Below are positions 8,969 through 17,235 of a DNA stretch of 64,000 bases, in pieces; positions within the stretch are counted from its first letter, which is position 1, and the number at the start of each line of letters is the position of its first letter. Origin of the DNA: Halalkalibacter suaedae (GTDB taxonomy: Bacteria; Bacillota; Bacilli; Bacillales; Bacillaceae_D); NCBI RefSeq assembly GCF_017939705.1, contig NZ_JAGKSQ010000002.1, positions 1 through 64,000 on the forward strand. The letters run 5' to 3'. The translations under genes and the position numbers were made by a program. Below the pieces are notes generated by a model, which saw nothing but the letters and a program-made list of their open reading frames with translations, ran no database searches and had not been told where the DNA came from.

Positions 8969-8997
8969 AGTATACAAGAGATTAGAAAAGCGTGCAA
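8969..8997 (-). promoter_or_regulatory. sigma-A-type promoter
   Basis: On the minus strand TTGCAC and TATACT are separated by 17 bases, about 40-60 bp upstream of the acetyltransferase-like gene. Its predicted start point decides in favour of the GTG start at 8931. Confidence 0.7.
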
Positions 8998-8999
8998 CT

Positions 9000-9036
9000 A
9001 AAAAAAGTGTGTTTCACAATGATATGTGAAACACAC
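9000..9036 (-). terminator. terminator of the yojF-bshB2 operon
   Basis: A perfect 11-pair stem GTGTGTTTCAC/GTGAAACACAC followed on the minus strand by TTTTTTTAG. Confidence 0.85.
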
Positions 9037-9054
9037 GATTAATTTAAACAAGAA

Positions 9055-9720
9055 TTAGAATTGATAGGTCCAGAAGCGTTCTGTTTGAAGCCAAGCCATT
9101 GCTTCTGGATCACCATTTGCCCATTTTGGCTCCATATCCTTTAACATCCATGCTGTTTGGGAGATATGTGCTCTCATTGCAGCAATTTTTTGATTTGCGT
9201 ATGGTTGGATGTTAATGATCACATCAGCTTCTCCAATTTCGTCTTGATGATTGTTTGAAAATGCGAGGCAATGAACAGTTGGTCGTTGTGAAACTTCAAG
9301 TTGTTCCACCGCTTTTATGACAGCACGACCTGTTGCGTCGTGATCAGGGTGTACTGCATGACCTGGATAAAAGGTAATAATCAGAGAAGGATTTAGCTCA
9401 TTAATCAAGTCTAAAACAAGCGCAATCATTTTATCCTCTTTCTCAAATTCAATCGTTTTATCACGAAAGCCAAGCATACGCAAATCTTGAATTCCCATAA
9501 CCTCAGCCGCTTTTAATAGTTCTTGCTTTCGTATTTGGGGGAGAGATTCCCTAGTGGCGAATGGCGGATTCCCCAAATTTCTTCCCATTTCTCCAAGAGT
9601 TAGACACGCATAAGTAACGGGTGTTCCTTGACTTGTATGCATTGAGATGGTTCCTGAGACACCAAATGCTTCATCATCTGGATGTGGGAATATGACAAGA
9701 ACCTGTCTTTCTTTCTTCAT
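9055..9720 (-). CDS. bshB2: bacillithiol biosynthesis deacetylase BshB2
   Basis: A zinc deacetylase of the PIG-L/LmbE family expected to remove the acetyl group from N-acetylglucosaminyl-malate during synthesis of bacillithiol, the low-molecular-weight thiol of Bacillus. From the ATG at 9720 it has 221 residues with the zinc motif HPDDE at 13-17 and the second ligand region HAVHPDHDATG. The upstream in-frame ATG at 9744 is rejected because GGAGAG lies just before 9720. It follows yojF by 16 bp, the same order as the B. subtilis yojF-yojG pair. Confidence 0.88.
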   Translation of the reverse strand: MKKERQVLVIFPHPDDEAFGVSGTISMHTSQGTPVTYACLTLGEMGRNLGNPPFATRESLPQIRKQELLKAAEVMGIQDLRMLGFRDKTIEFEKEDKMIALVLDLINELNPSLIITFYPGHAVHPDHDATGRAVIKAVEQLEVSQRPTVHCLAFSNNHQDEIGEADVIINIQPYANQKIAAMRAHISQTAWMLKDMEPKWANGDPEAMAWLQTERFWTYQF

Positions 9721-9736
9721 GATGATCTCTCCTCTC

Positions 9737-10084
9737 TTATTCAAAAGGTGTTGGACTTATTTCAAGAGCAACTGCTAGTTTTCCATCTGTTCCGTGACCT
9801 GCAAGTAACAAGCGCCCATGTTGATCCATTTCAAAATGCGTGAGTCCCTCTGCATAAATCCAACCGATTTCCAGTTTGAGCCCAACACGATATGGCCCGT
9901 CACCAGCGATTTTTCCATGTTCATATACAACAAGTGCATTGCGAATATAAGCACCGGCAGAATGAAATGCCTGATCATTATGAGATGCATATGCTCCATT
10001 AGTCGTTTCTAAATGTACATAGACCTTTCGATTGCTAAAAAAATCAATATGCTTCTGGACTTCCTTAATATGTATTAATTCCAA
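9737..10084 (-). CDS. yojF: YojF-family protein (DUF1806)
   Basis: A soluble protein of about 115 residues matching the YojF family, which is found next to the bacillithiol deacetylase in Bacillus; its own activity is not known. The C-terminal half has MDQHGRLLLAGHGTDGKLAV. The TTG at 10084 is preferred as start: GGGAGG lies seven bases before it, and that same GGGAGG would fall inside the coding region if an upstream TTG (10099) were used. It is the first gene of the pair with bshB2. Confidence 0.8.
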   Translation of the reverse strand: MELIHIKEVQKHIDFFSNRKVYVHLETTNGAYASHNDQAFHSAGAYIRNALVVYEHGKIAGDGPYRVGLKLEIGWIYAEGLTHFEMDQHGRLLLAGHGTDGKLAVALEISPTPFE

Positions 10085-10235
10085 AGTATAGCCTCCCAAC
10101 CTAGCGAATTGAACTGGTATGTATTATTATAAAGCATCTGAGTCAAAACGAACAATTAAACGAATTTGTGATTTCTCTGCAATGAAGATTTTTGTTAAAA
10201 TAGAGTAGAATGTAGTGGAAAGAATAGGTGATTAA

Positions 10236-11018
10236 ATGAAAGAAACAGATGAAGAAGAAGTAGAATTTGAAGAGCCTGCACCGGAGGATTTTCTTTTTGA
10301 TGAAGAAGAAACGGTAGATGAAAAAGATAAAAAACGACGGAAAACGGTGCTGTTCCGAGTGATCGGCTTGATCGTTGCTGTCGTATTAATTTTACAAGTC
10401 GGAAACATTTGGTTCAATATTTTGTCGGAGGAATCGAGAGAGCTCACGGAAACGTCTGAGGAGCTAAGTCAGCAGGAGGATGTATCAATTTATAAAGAGG
10501 CAGTTGTAGCCATACAAGGAAATGGTGGACGAGGAACTGGTTTTTCAATTAGTGATAATGGCTACATCCTAACAAATCATCATGTAGTATCTCAAAGACA
10601 GCCATTAACTGTATCCTTTCCAAATGGCGATTATTTTACGGCTGAAATTGTAGAATCAATGGAGGAACCCGATTTAGCTTTGTTAAAGGTCGATGGAGAG
10701 GATCTGCCTTTTTTGACTCTACGTTCGTCGGATGCTAAGGAAAATGAAGACATTTATGTGATTGGAAACCCGCGACTCCAAACACAAATTGTCAATGAAG
10801 GGCAAATATTAAATAATGAAAATCCTTTTCAACGAATGAGGATATCTAATAAAATCTTACCTGGACATAGTGGAAGTCCTGTAATTGCTCAAAATGGAGA
10901 AGTTGTTGGTGTCGTTTATGCTCGTTCACTAGGCACTGAAGAGGGGTATGGTTTAGCGATCCCCGTTGGACAGGTGTATGACTATTTTCCAAGTCTTCAA
11001 GAGCTATTAGATGAATAA
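10236..11018 (+). CDS. membrane-anchored trypsin-like serine protease
   Basis: A 260-residue protein: an acidic cytoplasmic N-terminus (1-30), one membrane helix (about 38-60) and an extracytoplasmic S1-type protease domain (about 85-250). The catalytic triad is visible as H116 in TNHHVV, D146 in EPDLALL and S212 in GHSGSPV. It resembles HtrA/DegP proteases but lacks the C-terminal PDZ domain. It probably works outside the membrane in protein quality control or processing (inference). AGGTGATTAA precedes the ATG. Confidence 0.85.
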   Translation: MKETDEEEVEFEEPAPEDFLFDEEETVDEKDKKRRKTVLFRVIGLIVAVVLILQVGNIWFNILSEESRELTETSEELSQQEDVSIYKEAVVAIQGNGGRGTGFSISDNGYILTNHHVVSQRQPLTVSFPNGDYFTAEIVESMEEPDLALLKVDGEDLPFLTLRSSDAKENEDIYVIGNPRLQTQIVNEGQILNNENPFQRMRISNKILPGHSGSPVIAQNGEVVGVVYARSLGTEEGYGLAIPVGQVYDYFPSLQELLDE

Positions 11019-11177
11019 GACAAGAAGCACTGGGCATACCAAAGTTTCTATCTGAATTCCGAACAGAGAGCAATCATGTGGCTAAGTATAAGTTAAGAGC
11101 GGTTAACGTCCGCTCTCTACCACTTGTTCGAGTTTTCTGTTAGTTGTCCCAGGCTCTCTTCCTATTGGCCATAGAGT

Positions 11178-11774
11178 TTAGACGTCTATAATTTTGTCGT
11201 TTTGTTTGATATCAATTAAGTAATAATGGTGTTCGTCGTGATGAATCTCATTTTTGCCTACAATACTGTAATCATTGATGAAAAACAGAAACACACAGAT
11301 TAAAAGGAAATACGTAAGGGGATGAACCCAAAAATTCTTAGTGGTTTTCAGTTTTTCGATCTCTTTAATTAATAATAAGTATACAAAAAAGAAAATCCCA
11401 ACAGTCCATACACTTAGTATATTTAAGAGTTGGATGTGATGATCAGGTGATATCATCATCCCAAGCATTGTCCCCATCATGCCACCCATTGCTCCCGATA
11501 ATAACCCATCCAAAACTGCAGCAAGTGAAGAAGGTAAGCCAGCGATCACCCCGATTATACCCCCGACGAGCATTGAAACGATGGTCACTTCAAAAAAGAA
11601 ATCTGGATACAGAATGTAAGAGATTGTTCCGACATACAAACCAATAACCATTCCGAGTGCCATTGATACAACCATTGCGACCATACTATTCATTTCTTCT
11701 TTTAGATAATAGGTAAAATAAAGCAACCAACCTAGTAGAAATAGAAAATTAATAATAAGTAATGTTAACTGCAT
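11178..11774 (-). CDS. polytopic membrane protein of unknown function
   Basis: A 198-residue protein with about five membrane helices. Residues 35-125 are rich in Gly, Ala and Met, with small-residue packing motifs (GMVIGLYVG, GGIIGVIAGL, GAMGGMMGTMLGMM) that suggest a tightly packed helix bundle. The C-terminal tail is soluble, with HHDEHHYY, a possible metal-binding stretch. No family was recognised with confidence. It lies next to the copper island and the His/Met content would suit metal handling, but this is only a position-based thought. A good AGGAAGGAG site precedes the ATG. Confidence 0.7.
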   Translation of the reverse strand: MQLTLLIINFLFLLGWLLYFTYYLKEEMNSMVAMVVSMALGMVIGLYVGTISYILYPDFFFEVTIVSMLVGGIIGVIAGLPSSLAAVLDGLLSGAMGGMMGTMLGMMISPDHHIQLLNILSVWTVGIFFFVYLLLIKEIEKLKTTKNFWVHPLTYFLLICVFLFFINDYSIVGKNEIHHDEHHYYLIDIKQNDKIIDV

Positions 11775-11940
11775 GAATGTTGTCTCCTTCCTGATGTGCT
11801 TCTTTCATTTTATTTAAGAGGAGCAGAAATTATGTACAAGTCGTAATGAACATGGCACAAAGGGTTAATTCAACTAGAATAGAAACTCTGGAGTATCAAA
11901 TAATAACTTCAATGAAGCGGAAAAAATGCACACTAGTTCT

Positions 11941-11988
11941 TTGACATTATATATTTAGACTATGTTATGATATACCCATACAAGGTAT
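11941..11988 (+). promoter_or_regulatory. csoR promoter with CsoR-type operator
   Basis: TTGACA (11941-11946) and a TATGAT/TTATGA -10 are followed at once by ATACC-N7-GGTAT (11972-11988), an inverted repeat of the kind bound by copper-sensing CsoR. It suggests csoR autoregulation. Confidence 0.7.
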
Positions 11989-12007
11989 TGTGGGAGGGGA
12001 TCGATAC

Positions 12008-12313
12008 ATGGCTCATTCACATGAAGATGAACAAGTGACGCATCGACAAGATCGTGAGAAAGATCAGCTTATTAATCGACTAAAACGAATTGAAGGACAA
12101 GTAAGAGGGATACAAAATATGGTTACAAATGATCGATACTGTGTTGATATCTTGATTCAAATTTCTGCAGTCAATGCGGCAATGAAAAAGGTTAGTTTGC
12201 AATTAATGGAGGATCACACCAAACATTGTGTTGCCGACGCGATCAAACAAGGAAATGGTGATGAAGCAATATCGGAGTTAATGGATGTTGTAGAACGATT
12301 AACAAAAACATAA
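12008..12313 (+). CDS. csoR: copper-sensing transcriptional repressor CsoR
   Basis: A 101-residue all-helical DNA-binding repressor released from DNA by Cu(I). The family's copper ligands are visible as the Cys in RYCVDIL and the His and Cys in DHTKHC, and the RLKRIEGQVRG block is the family signature. The ATG at 12008 follows GGGAGGGG at a normal distance; an upstream in-frame GTG at 11990 overlaps that site and is rejected. It heads the copper island csoR-copZ-copA, and CsoR-type operators precede all three genes. Confidence 0.93.
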   Translation: MAHSHEDEQVTHRQDREKDQLINRLKRIEGQVRGIQNMVTNDRYCVDILIQISAVNAAMKKVSLQLMEDHTKHCVADAIKQGNGDEAISELMDVVERLTKT

Positions 12314-12327
12314 TACTTATATCTTGA

Positions 12328-12344
12328 ATACCGTGGGGGAGTAT
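12328..12344 (+). promoter_or_regulatory. imperfect CsoR-type operator before copZ
   Basis: ATACCGTGGGGGAGTAT has the same ATACC-N7-(G/A)GTAT layout as the csoR and copA operators, with one mismatch in the right half. Confidence 0.5.
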
Positions 12345-12386
12345 GGTAATCTTGAAATGAAATCAAAATTAGGATGGTGTACTTTT

Positions 12387-12596
12387 ATGGAATCAGTATC
12401 AATCAATGTACAAGGAATGTCTTGCGGACACTGTGTTTCAGCAGTTGAAGGAAGCGTCAGCAAATTATCTGGAGTTTCTTCAGTTAAAGTGGATTTAGGT
12501 GCTAATTTAGTTGAAGTAACATTTGATAAAGAAGCAGTATCATTAGAAAAGATCAAAGCTGAAATAGAAGAGCAAGGATATGATGTTGTAGCTTAA
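12387..12596 (+). CDS. copZ: copper chaperone CopZ
   Basis: A 69-residue heavy-metal-associated domain protein that carries Cu(I) to CopA. The copper-binding motif MSCGHC is near residues 12-17. The start at 12387 matches the usual CopZ N-terminus and follows AGGATGG; the frame is open upstream but those 21 codons contain the operator and are not typical of CopZ. A terminator follows directly, so copZ and copA appear to be separate but co-regulated units. Confidence 0.92.
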   Translation: MESVSINVQGMSCGHCVSAVEGSVSKLSGVSSVKVDLGANLVEVTFDKEAVSLEKIKAEIEEQGYDVVA

Positions 12597-12622
12597 ACGT
12601 ACCTACTAGGTGCGTTTTATTA
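12595..12622 (+). terminator. terminator after copZ
   Basis: AAACGTACCT pairs with AGGTGCGTTT (one mismatch), followed by TATTATT. It separates copZ from copA. The T-run is interrupted, so read-through is possible. Confidence 0.55.
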
Positions 12623-12633
12623 TTAAAACTAAT

Positions 12634-12650
12634 ATACCCTGTGGGGGTAA
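12634..12650 (+). promoter_or_regulatory. CsoR-type operator before copA
   Basis: ATACCCTGTGGGGGTAA contains the inverted repeat TACCC-N5-GGGTA, the best CsoR-like site of the three. A TAATAT overlapping its left edge could be the -10 element. Confidence 0.75.
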
Positions 12651-12668
12651 TGAAGAGGAGGGATTTTG

Positions 12669-15074
12669 ATGACTCAGAAAACGATATCCTTTCAAATATC
12701 TGGAATGACATGTGCGGCATGTTCAACAAGAGTAGAAAAGGGCTTAAATAGAGTTGTAGGTGTTGAACAAGCTAATGTTAATTTAACGACTGAAAAGGCA
12801 ACGATCAGTTATGAATCAGACAAAGTTGATCTCGAGCAATTAACTGAAAAAGTCGAAAAGCTAGGCTATGGTGTTCAATTAAAAAAAGCCGAGTTCGATG
12901 TTATAGGAATGACATGTGCTGCTTGTTCAAGTCGCATAGAGAAAAAGCTATCAAAACTTGATGGAGTGCAGCAGGTTAATGTGAATCTAGCCATGGAGAA
13001 AGCCACGATAAGTTATGTTGAAGGTTCGACTCAGCCATCAACTATGAAGGAAGCCGTAAAGAAAATAGGATTTGAATTAAAAGAGAACAGGGAAGTAGAA
13101 GAGCAGGCCTCTGAAAAACAACTAGAGCTGAATCAACAACTAGGTAAATTTTTATTTTCTGCTATTTTAACATTGCCACTTCTGTGGTCAATGGTTACTC
13201 ATTTTGAATTTACCTCATTCATTTGGATGCCGGAAATGTTCATGAATCCTTGGGTCCAATTAGCTCTTGCAACACCCGTGCAATTTATTGTTGGTGCTCA
13301 ATTTTACAGGGGGGCATACAAAGCACTAACTAATAAAAGTGCAAATATGGATGTCCTCGTAGCAATGGGAACCTCCGCTGCATATTTCTATAGTCTTTAT
13401 TTAGCTATTATTGCCAATCAGCAAGGTTATCTCGGAATGCCTGAACTGTATTTTGAGGCTTCTGCAGTTATCATCACACTAATTGTGCTTGGGAAGCTTT
13501 TCGAAGTTCGAGCGAAAAGCCGAACAAGTCAGGCGATTCAAAAGCTACTTGGATTACAGGTTAAGACAGCATTTGTCATTAGAGATGGTGAAACAACAGA
13601 GATTCCGATTGAAGAGGTTGTAGTAGGGGATTACCTTCTTGTAAAACCAGGATCAAAAATACCTGTAGATGGGACGATTATTGAAGGGACTACGGCGATT
13701 GATGAATCGATGATTACTGGGGAGAGTATTCCCGTTGATAAGCAATCTGATGACACAGTTATAGGATCAACTATTAATAAAAATGGTTCAATAAAAATGG
13801 TTGCTACAAAGGTTGGTAAAGATACAGCGCTTGCACAGATTGTTAAGATCGTTGAAGAGGCTCAGGGGTCTAAGGCCAATATTCAACGATTAACTGATAA
13901 GGTTTCGGGAATATTTGTACCTATTGTCATTGCGATCGCAGCGATCACATTTTTGTTATGGTACTTTGTTATAACAACTGGAGATCTTTCGGCAGCGTTA
14001 ATTCCGACGATTTCAATTTTAGTTATTGCTTGTCCATGTGCGTTAGGTTTAGCGACCCCAACATCGATTATGGCAGGATCGGGTCGGGCCGCAGAACTTG
14101 GATTGCTATTTAAAGGTGGCGAATACCTTGAAAGTACGCAATCGATTCAAACCGTTGTACTAGATAAGACGGGAACAGTCACAAAAGGAGAACCGGTATT
14201 AACCAATTTCATTACAGATGACGAAAAGGTCCTTCAACTAGTCGCAACTATTGAAAATCAATCTGAACATCCTTTAGCAAAGGCAATTGTTGATGGAGCC
14301 AAGGAAAGGGGTGTTTCGCTTCTTACTGCAACTGAATTTACAGCAATTCCTGGATACGGAGTGGAGGGTGTTGTCGAGGGACAGCATGTAGTGATCGGCA
14401 CGAGAAAGCTACTACATGAGCGAGAGGTTGATTTCAAATTAGCGGTAAATGAATTGGAAACACTCGAATTAGAAGGGAAAACGGCAATGCTGATTGCAGT
14501 TAATGGGCGCTATAAAGGGACATTAGCAGTTGCTGATACTGTAAAGGAAACATCAAAAGAAGCAATTACTGCCTTGCAACAGTTAGGATTAGAGGTCATA
14601 ATGCTAACTGGAGACAATAAGAGAACCGCCAATTCAATTGCGAAACAGGTTGGAATTACAAATGTGATATCAGAAGTAGTACCACAGGAAAAAAGTTCCG
14701 TTATTGAGCGATTGAAGTCAGAAGGAAAAAAGGTGGCTATGGTTGGTGATGGATTAAACGATGCTCCGGCCTTAGCTGTAGCTGATATAGGGATGGCAAT
14801 TGGCACTGGAGCTGACGTAGCTATAGAAGCAGCAGATGTTACGCTAATGCGTGGGGATTTAATGAGTGTTGTTGATGCGATTATCATTAGCCGTAAGACA
14901 ATGACGAATATTAAGCAAAATTTATTTTTCGCATTTGTTTATAATACAATTGGGATTCCTATTGCTGCAATTGGTCTATTAGCCCCGTGGGTAGCTGGAG
15001 CTGCAATGGCGTTTAGTTCTGTTTCCGTCGTCTTAAACGCATTACGATTACAAAAAGCAAAAGTACGTCCATAA
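12669..15074 (+). CDS. copA: copper-exporting P-type ATPase CopA
   Basis: An 801-residue P1B-type ATPase that pumps Cu(I) out of the cell. It has two N-terminal metal-binding domains each with GMTCAAC, eight expected membrane helices, the CPC transport motif (IACPCALG), the phosphorylation site DKTGT, the HP motif of the nucleotide domain (SEHPLAKA), TGDN and GDGLNDAP. The ATG at 12669 follows GAGGAGGG; a TTG immediately before it is open but less likely. CopZ delivers copper to it, and the His-rich exported protein follows 13 bp downstream. Confidence 0.95.
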   Translation: MTQKTISFQISGMTCAACSTRVEKGLNRVVGVEQANVNLTTEKATISYESDKVDLEQLTEKVEKLGYGVQLKKAEFDVIGMTCAACSSRIEKKLSKLDGVQQVNVNLAMEKATISYVEGSTQPSTMKEAVKKIGFELKENREVEEQASEKQLELNQQLGKFLFSAILTLPLLWSMVTHFEFTSFIWMPEMFMNPWVQLALATPVQFIVGAQFYRGAYKALTNKSANMDVLVAMGTSAAYFYSLYLAIIANQQGYLGMPELYFEASAVIITLIVLGKLFEVRAKSRTSQAIQKLLGLQVKTAFVIRDGETTEIPIEEVVVGDYLLVKPGSKIPVDGTIIEGTTAIDESMITGESIPVDKQSDDTVIGSTINKNGSIKMVATKVGKDTALAQIVKIVEEAQGSKANIQRLTDKVSGIFVPIVIAIAAITFLLWYFVITTGDLSAALIPTISILVIACPCALGLATPTSIMAGSGRAAELGLLFKGGEYLESTQSIQTVVLDKTGTVTKGEPVLTNFITDDEKVLQLVATIENQSEHPLAKAIVDGAKERGVSLLTATEFTAIPGYGVEGVVEGQHVVIGTRKLLHEREVDFKLAVNELETLELEGKTAMLIAVNGRYKGTLAVADTVKETSKEAITALQQLGLEVIMLTGDNKRTANSIAKQVGITNVISEVVPQEKSSVIERLKSEGKKVAMVGDGLNDAPALAVADIGMAIGTGADVAIEAADVTLMRGDLMSVVDAIIISRKTMTNIKQNLFFAFVYNTIGIPIAAIGLLAPWVAGAAMAFSSVSVVLNALRLQKAKVRP

Positions 15075-15087
15075 GGAGAGTTCAAAG

Positions 15088-15921
15088 ATGAAAACAGTTC
15101 AAGGATGGGTACTCGCAGCACTAGGTATTCTCATCGCAGTGATTGTGAGCTACGACGTTTTTTCAACTCAGTCAAGTGAAGATAATCATGGACACGAACA
15201 AGGTCAAGCTGAGGAACATCAAGAGAATGGTGAACATGATCATCAGCATGTTGTTGAGGATGAGGTCAATTCTACCATTGAAGTTGATGTCAAGTATCAC
15301 AACAACCTCCTTACTGTTAACCTAGTAGACGAAAATGGCGAAGTACCGAGTCTCGAGATGAATCATGAAAAGAAAATGCACCTGATTTTAGTGAGTGAAG
15401 ATCTTGAATCGTTTGTTCATCTTCATCCGGAGCAAATGTCTGATGGGAGCTTTACGGTTGAATCAGAGCATGAAAGTCGCTCCTATCAAGTATTTGTTGA
15501 TATCGTTCCGACAAATGGAGCATACCAAGTTCAACCAATATCACTACATGGTGTTGGCCACGATCATGAGGAGCATCAACATCAACCTCTTGTAGAATCC
15601 GAAAAAACCGTTCGCATTGAAGATATTGAGGTCACACTTGGACATGAACCGATCATTGCAGGTGAACAAGCGAACTTGCATTTTTCTGTCAATGCTGATG
15701 TTGAACCATATCTAGGTGCATTAGGACATGTTGTCATTGTTAATGAAATGGTTGACTCATATATTCATGTGCATCCTAAATCAATTGAAGAGCCAATATT
15801 TGCAGCCCATTTTGAAAAAGCAGGTATGTATAAATTATGGGCAGAATTTAAGATAGATGGAGAGGTCTATGCTTTTCCATACGTCCTAGAAGTATTGGAA
15901 AGTGAAGAGGGGGACAGCTAA
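15088..15921 (+). CDS. His-rich exported protein of the copper operon
   Basis: A 277-residue protein with one N-terminal membrane helix (about 6-26) and an extracytoplasmic part. A His/Glu-rich linker (about 32-56, with HDHQH) and a second His cluster (HDHEEHQHQ) are separated by two similar beta-type domains, each containing a VHLHP or IHVHP motif. The two-domain repeat recalls FixH/YtkA-like folds, but I did not identify a family. It follows copA by 13 bp, so an outside copper-binding or copper-buffering role is likely (inference). Confidence 0.75.
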   Translation: MKTVQGWVLAALGILIAVIVSYDVFSTQSSEDNHGHEQGQAEEHQENGEHDHQHVVEDEVNSTIEVDVKYHNNLLTVNLVDENGEVPSLEMNHEKKMHLILVSEDLESFVHLHPEQMSDGSFTVESEHESRSYQVFVDIVPTNGAYQVQPISLHGVGHDHEEHQHQPLVESEKTVRIEDIEVTLGHEPIIAGEQANLHFSVNADVEPYLGALGHVVIVNEMVDSYIHVHPKSIEEPIFAAHFEKAGMYKLWAEFKIDGEVYAFPYVLEVLESEEGDS

Positions 15922-15922
15922 G

Positions 15923-16117
15923 ATGAACGGCAAAGATCGAAATCAAATAAAGCCAGGTATTGAAGTTGATATTGTTCTAAAACAAGATCAACGCACAGGT
16001 AAGTTAACAAGAGGATTTGTTAAAGATATTCTCACAAAATCGCCAAATCATCCACACGGAATTAAGGTCAGGTTAGTAGATGGTCAAGTAGGTCGAGTGC
16101 AACATATTATTCAATGA
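15923..16117 (+). CDS. ywbE: YwbE-family protein
   Basis: A 64-residue basic protein starting MNGKDRNQIKPG and containing KDILTKSPNHPHGIKVRL, the conserved block of the YwbE (DUF2196) family. The fold is probably a small beta barrel; function unknown. The ATG at 15923 follows GAGGGGGAC; the frame extends upstream into the preceding gene without support. It is co-transcribed with the copper genes and ended by a clear terminator. Confidence 0.85.
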   Translation: MNGKDRNQIKPGIEVDIVLKQDQRTGKLTRGFVKDILTKSPNHPHGIKVRLVDGQVGRVQHIIQ

Positions 16118-16123
16118 ATCATT

Positions 16124-16163
16124 AAGGAACCGTTAGGCATCAGGCTGTCGGTTCCTTTTTTGA
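16124..16163 (+). terminator. terminator of the copper operon
   Basis: AAGGAACCG pairs perfectly with CGGTTCCTT and is followed by TTTTTTG. Confidence 0.9.
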
Positions 16164-16220
16164 ATATATTATATTAAATGGTTGAACACTAGTAAGAAGG
16201 GAACAAGGAGGTATTGAAAG

Positions 16221-16721
16221 ATGACCATTGATCAAATAACACTCTTATTATTGTGGATTTTGTTTCCGCTTCTTCTTCTCATTTTTGTGCCTAAAGATCG
16301 AATAAGAGAATTGGTTGCTGTCTTTCTCTATTTTCACGCATTAACATGGGCATTTAGCATTGTTTTAACGCACTATGGTTTGCTTCAGGCAGGTACTTTA
16401 GAATTTCCACATGCGACGAAAATTAATTTTAGTTTAGAATATATTGTTTATCCTTCTATTGCGGTTTTCTTTCAGTTGTGGTTTCCGGAACACAGATGCA
16501 GGCGATTAAAGGCATTGTATTATTTATTTTTTGTCCTTTTGATTCTAACCATTATCATCCTAGTTAGTATTTTTACAAATTTGATTTTTTTAACTGTTAG
16601 TGGAGTGATTAGCAGTTTCTTCAATTTCCTCATTGAGTTTGTCTTATGTAGAAAGTTCATTCAATGGTTTTTAAGAGGAGATTTAATTCTAGAAAGCAGG
16701 AGTGGCTATGAATACGAGTGA
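16221..16721 (+). CDS. CBO0543-family membrane protein (copy 1)
   Basis: A 166-residue polytopic membrane protein with about five helices. The segment FPHATKINFSLEYIVYP between helices two and three is the conserved mark of the CBO0543 group of small Firmicute membrane proteins, whose function is unknown. An AAGGAGG site precedes the ATG. The next gene encodes a divergent copy of the same length and overlaps its end by 14 bp, so the two are made together and may form a heteromer (inference). Confidence 0.75.
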   Translation: MTIDQITLLLLWILFPLLLLIFVPKDRIRELVAVFLYFHALTWAFSIVLTHYGLLQAGTLEFPHATKINFSLEYIVYPSIAVFFQLWFPEHRCRRLKALYYLFFVLLILTIIILVSIFTNLIFLTVSGVISSFFNFLIEFVLCRKFIQWFLRGDLILESRSGYEYE

Positions 16722-17202
16722 AACGATTCTATATATTGTTTGGGCACTGGCTATACTATTCTTACTGTTCATACCAGTACAGCGAAGACGTGAAGCAAGC
16801 ATTTGTTTCTTATTTCAACAGTTTGTGACATGGTTTTTGGGAATTCTCGTTGTTGAAATGAATTTAATTGCTTATCCTGTTCGATTATTTGCTGATGTGA
16901 ACCAGACGAGCTTTACGTTTGAATTTATTATTTACCCTACTATGGGTGTTTTCTATATTTTATTATATCCCGTATGTAAACAAATGTATTATCGTATATT
17001 CTATACAATTAGTTTTGTTACAGCTATAACAATATCAGAAATAATTCTAGAAAAGTACACAGATACAATTGAATACATTCAATGGAATTGGTTGTATTCT
17101 TGGATAAGCTTATGTTTAACACTTCTTCTATTAAAAGTTTTTTATAACTGGTACTTTCAAGTTAAGGTAAAGGAAAGGAAAAAAACTACGTACTCTCTCT
17201 AG
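16708..17202 (+). CDS. CBO0543-family membrane protein (copy 2)
   Basis: A 164-residue paralogue of the preceding protein, with the same helix layout and the matching segment FADVNQTSFTFEFIIYP. The ATG at 16708 is chosen because GCAGGAGTGG lies just before it, inside the end of the upstream gene, pointing to coupled translation. Function unknown. Confidence 0.75.
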   Translation: MNTSETILYIVWALAILFLLFIPVQRRREASICFLFQQFVTWFLGILVVEMNLIAYPVRLFADVNQTSFTFEFIIYPTMGVFYILLYPVCKQMYYRIFYTISFVTAITISEIILEKYTDTIEYIQWNWLYSWISLCLTLLLLKVFYNWYFQVKVKERKKTTYSL

Positions 17203-17232
17203 ACAAATTCAAAGAGAATACGTAGTTCTTAG
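17184..17232. terminator. bidirectional terminator between convergent genes
   Basis: AACTACGTA and TACGTAGTT form the stem with CTCT/AGAG extending it. A TTTTTTCC run on the minus strand ends the truncated permease gene; on the plus strand the tail is TCTTAGTTT. Confidence 0.75.
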
Positions 17233-17235
17233 TTT

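Noticed and set aside
11096..11116. Hairpin AGAGCGG/CCGCTCT as terminator of the serine protease gene
   Set aside because: No T-run on either strand; could be a weak or factor-dependent end but cannot be claimed.
11137..11160. Third copy of the dispersed repeat (TTAGTTGTCCCAGGCTCT)
   Set aside because: Only the end-like 18 bases resemble it; no matching interior or left end.
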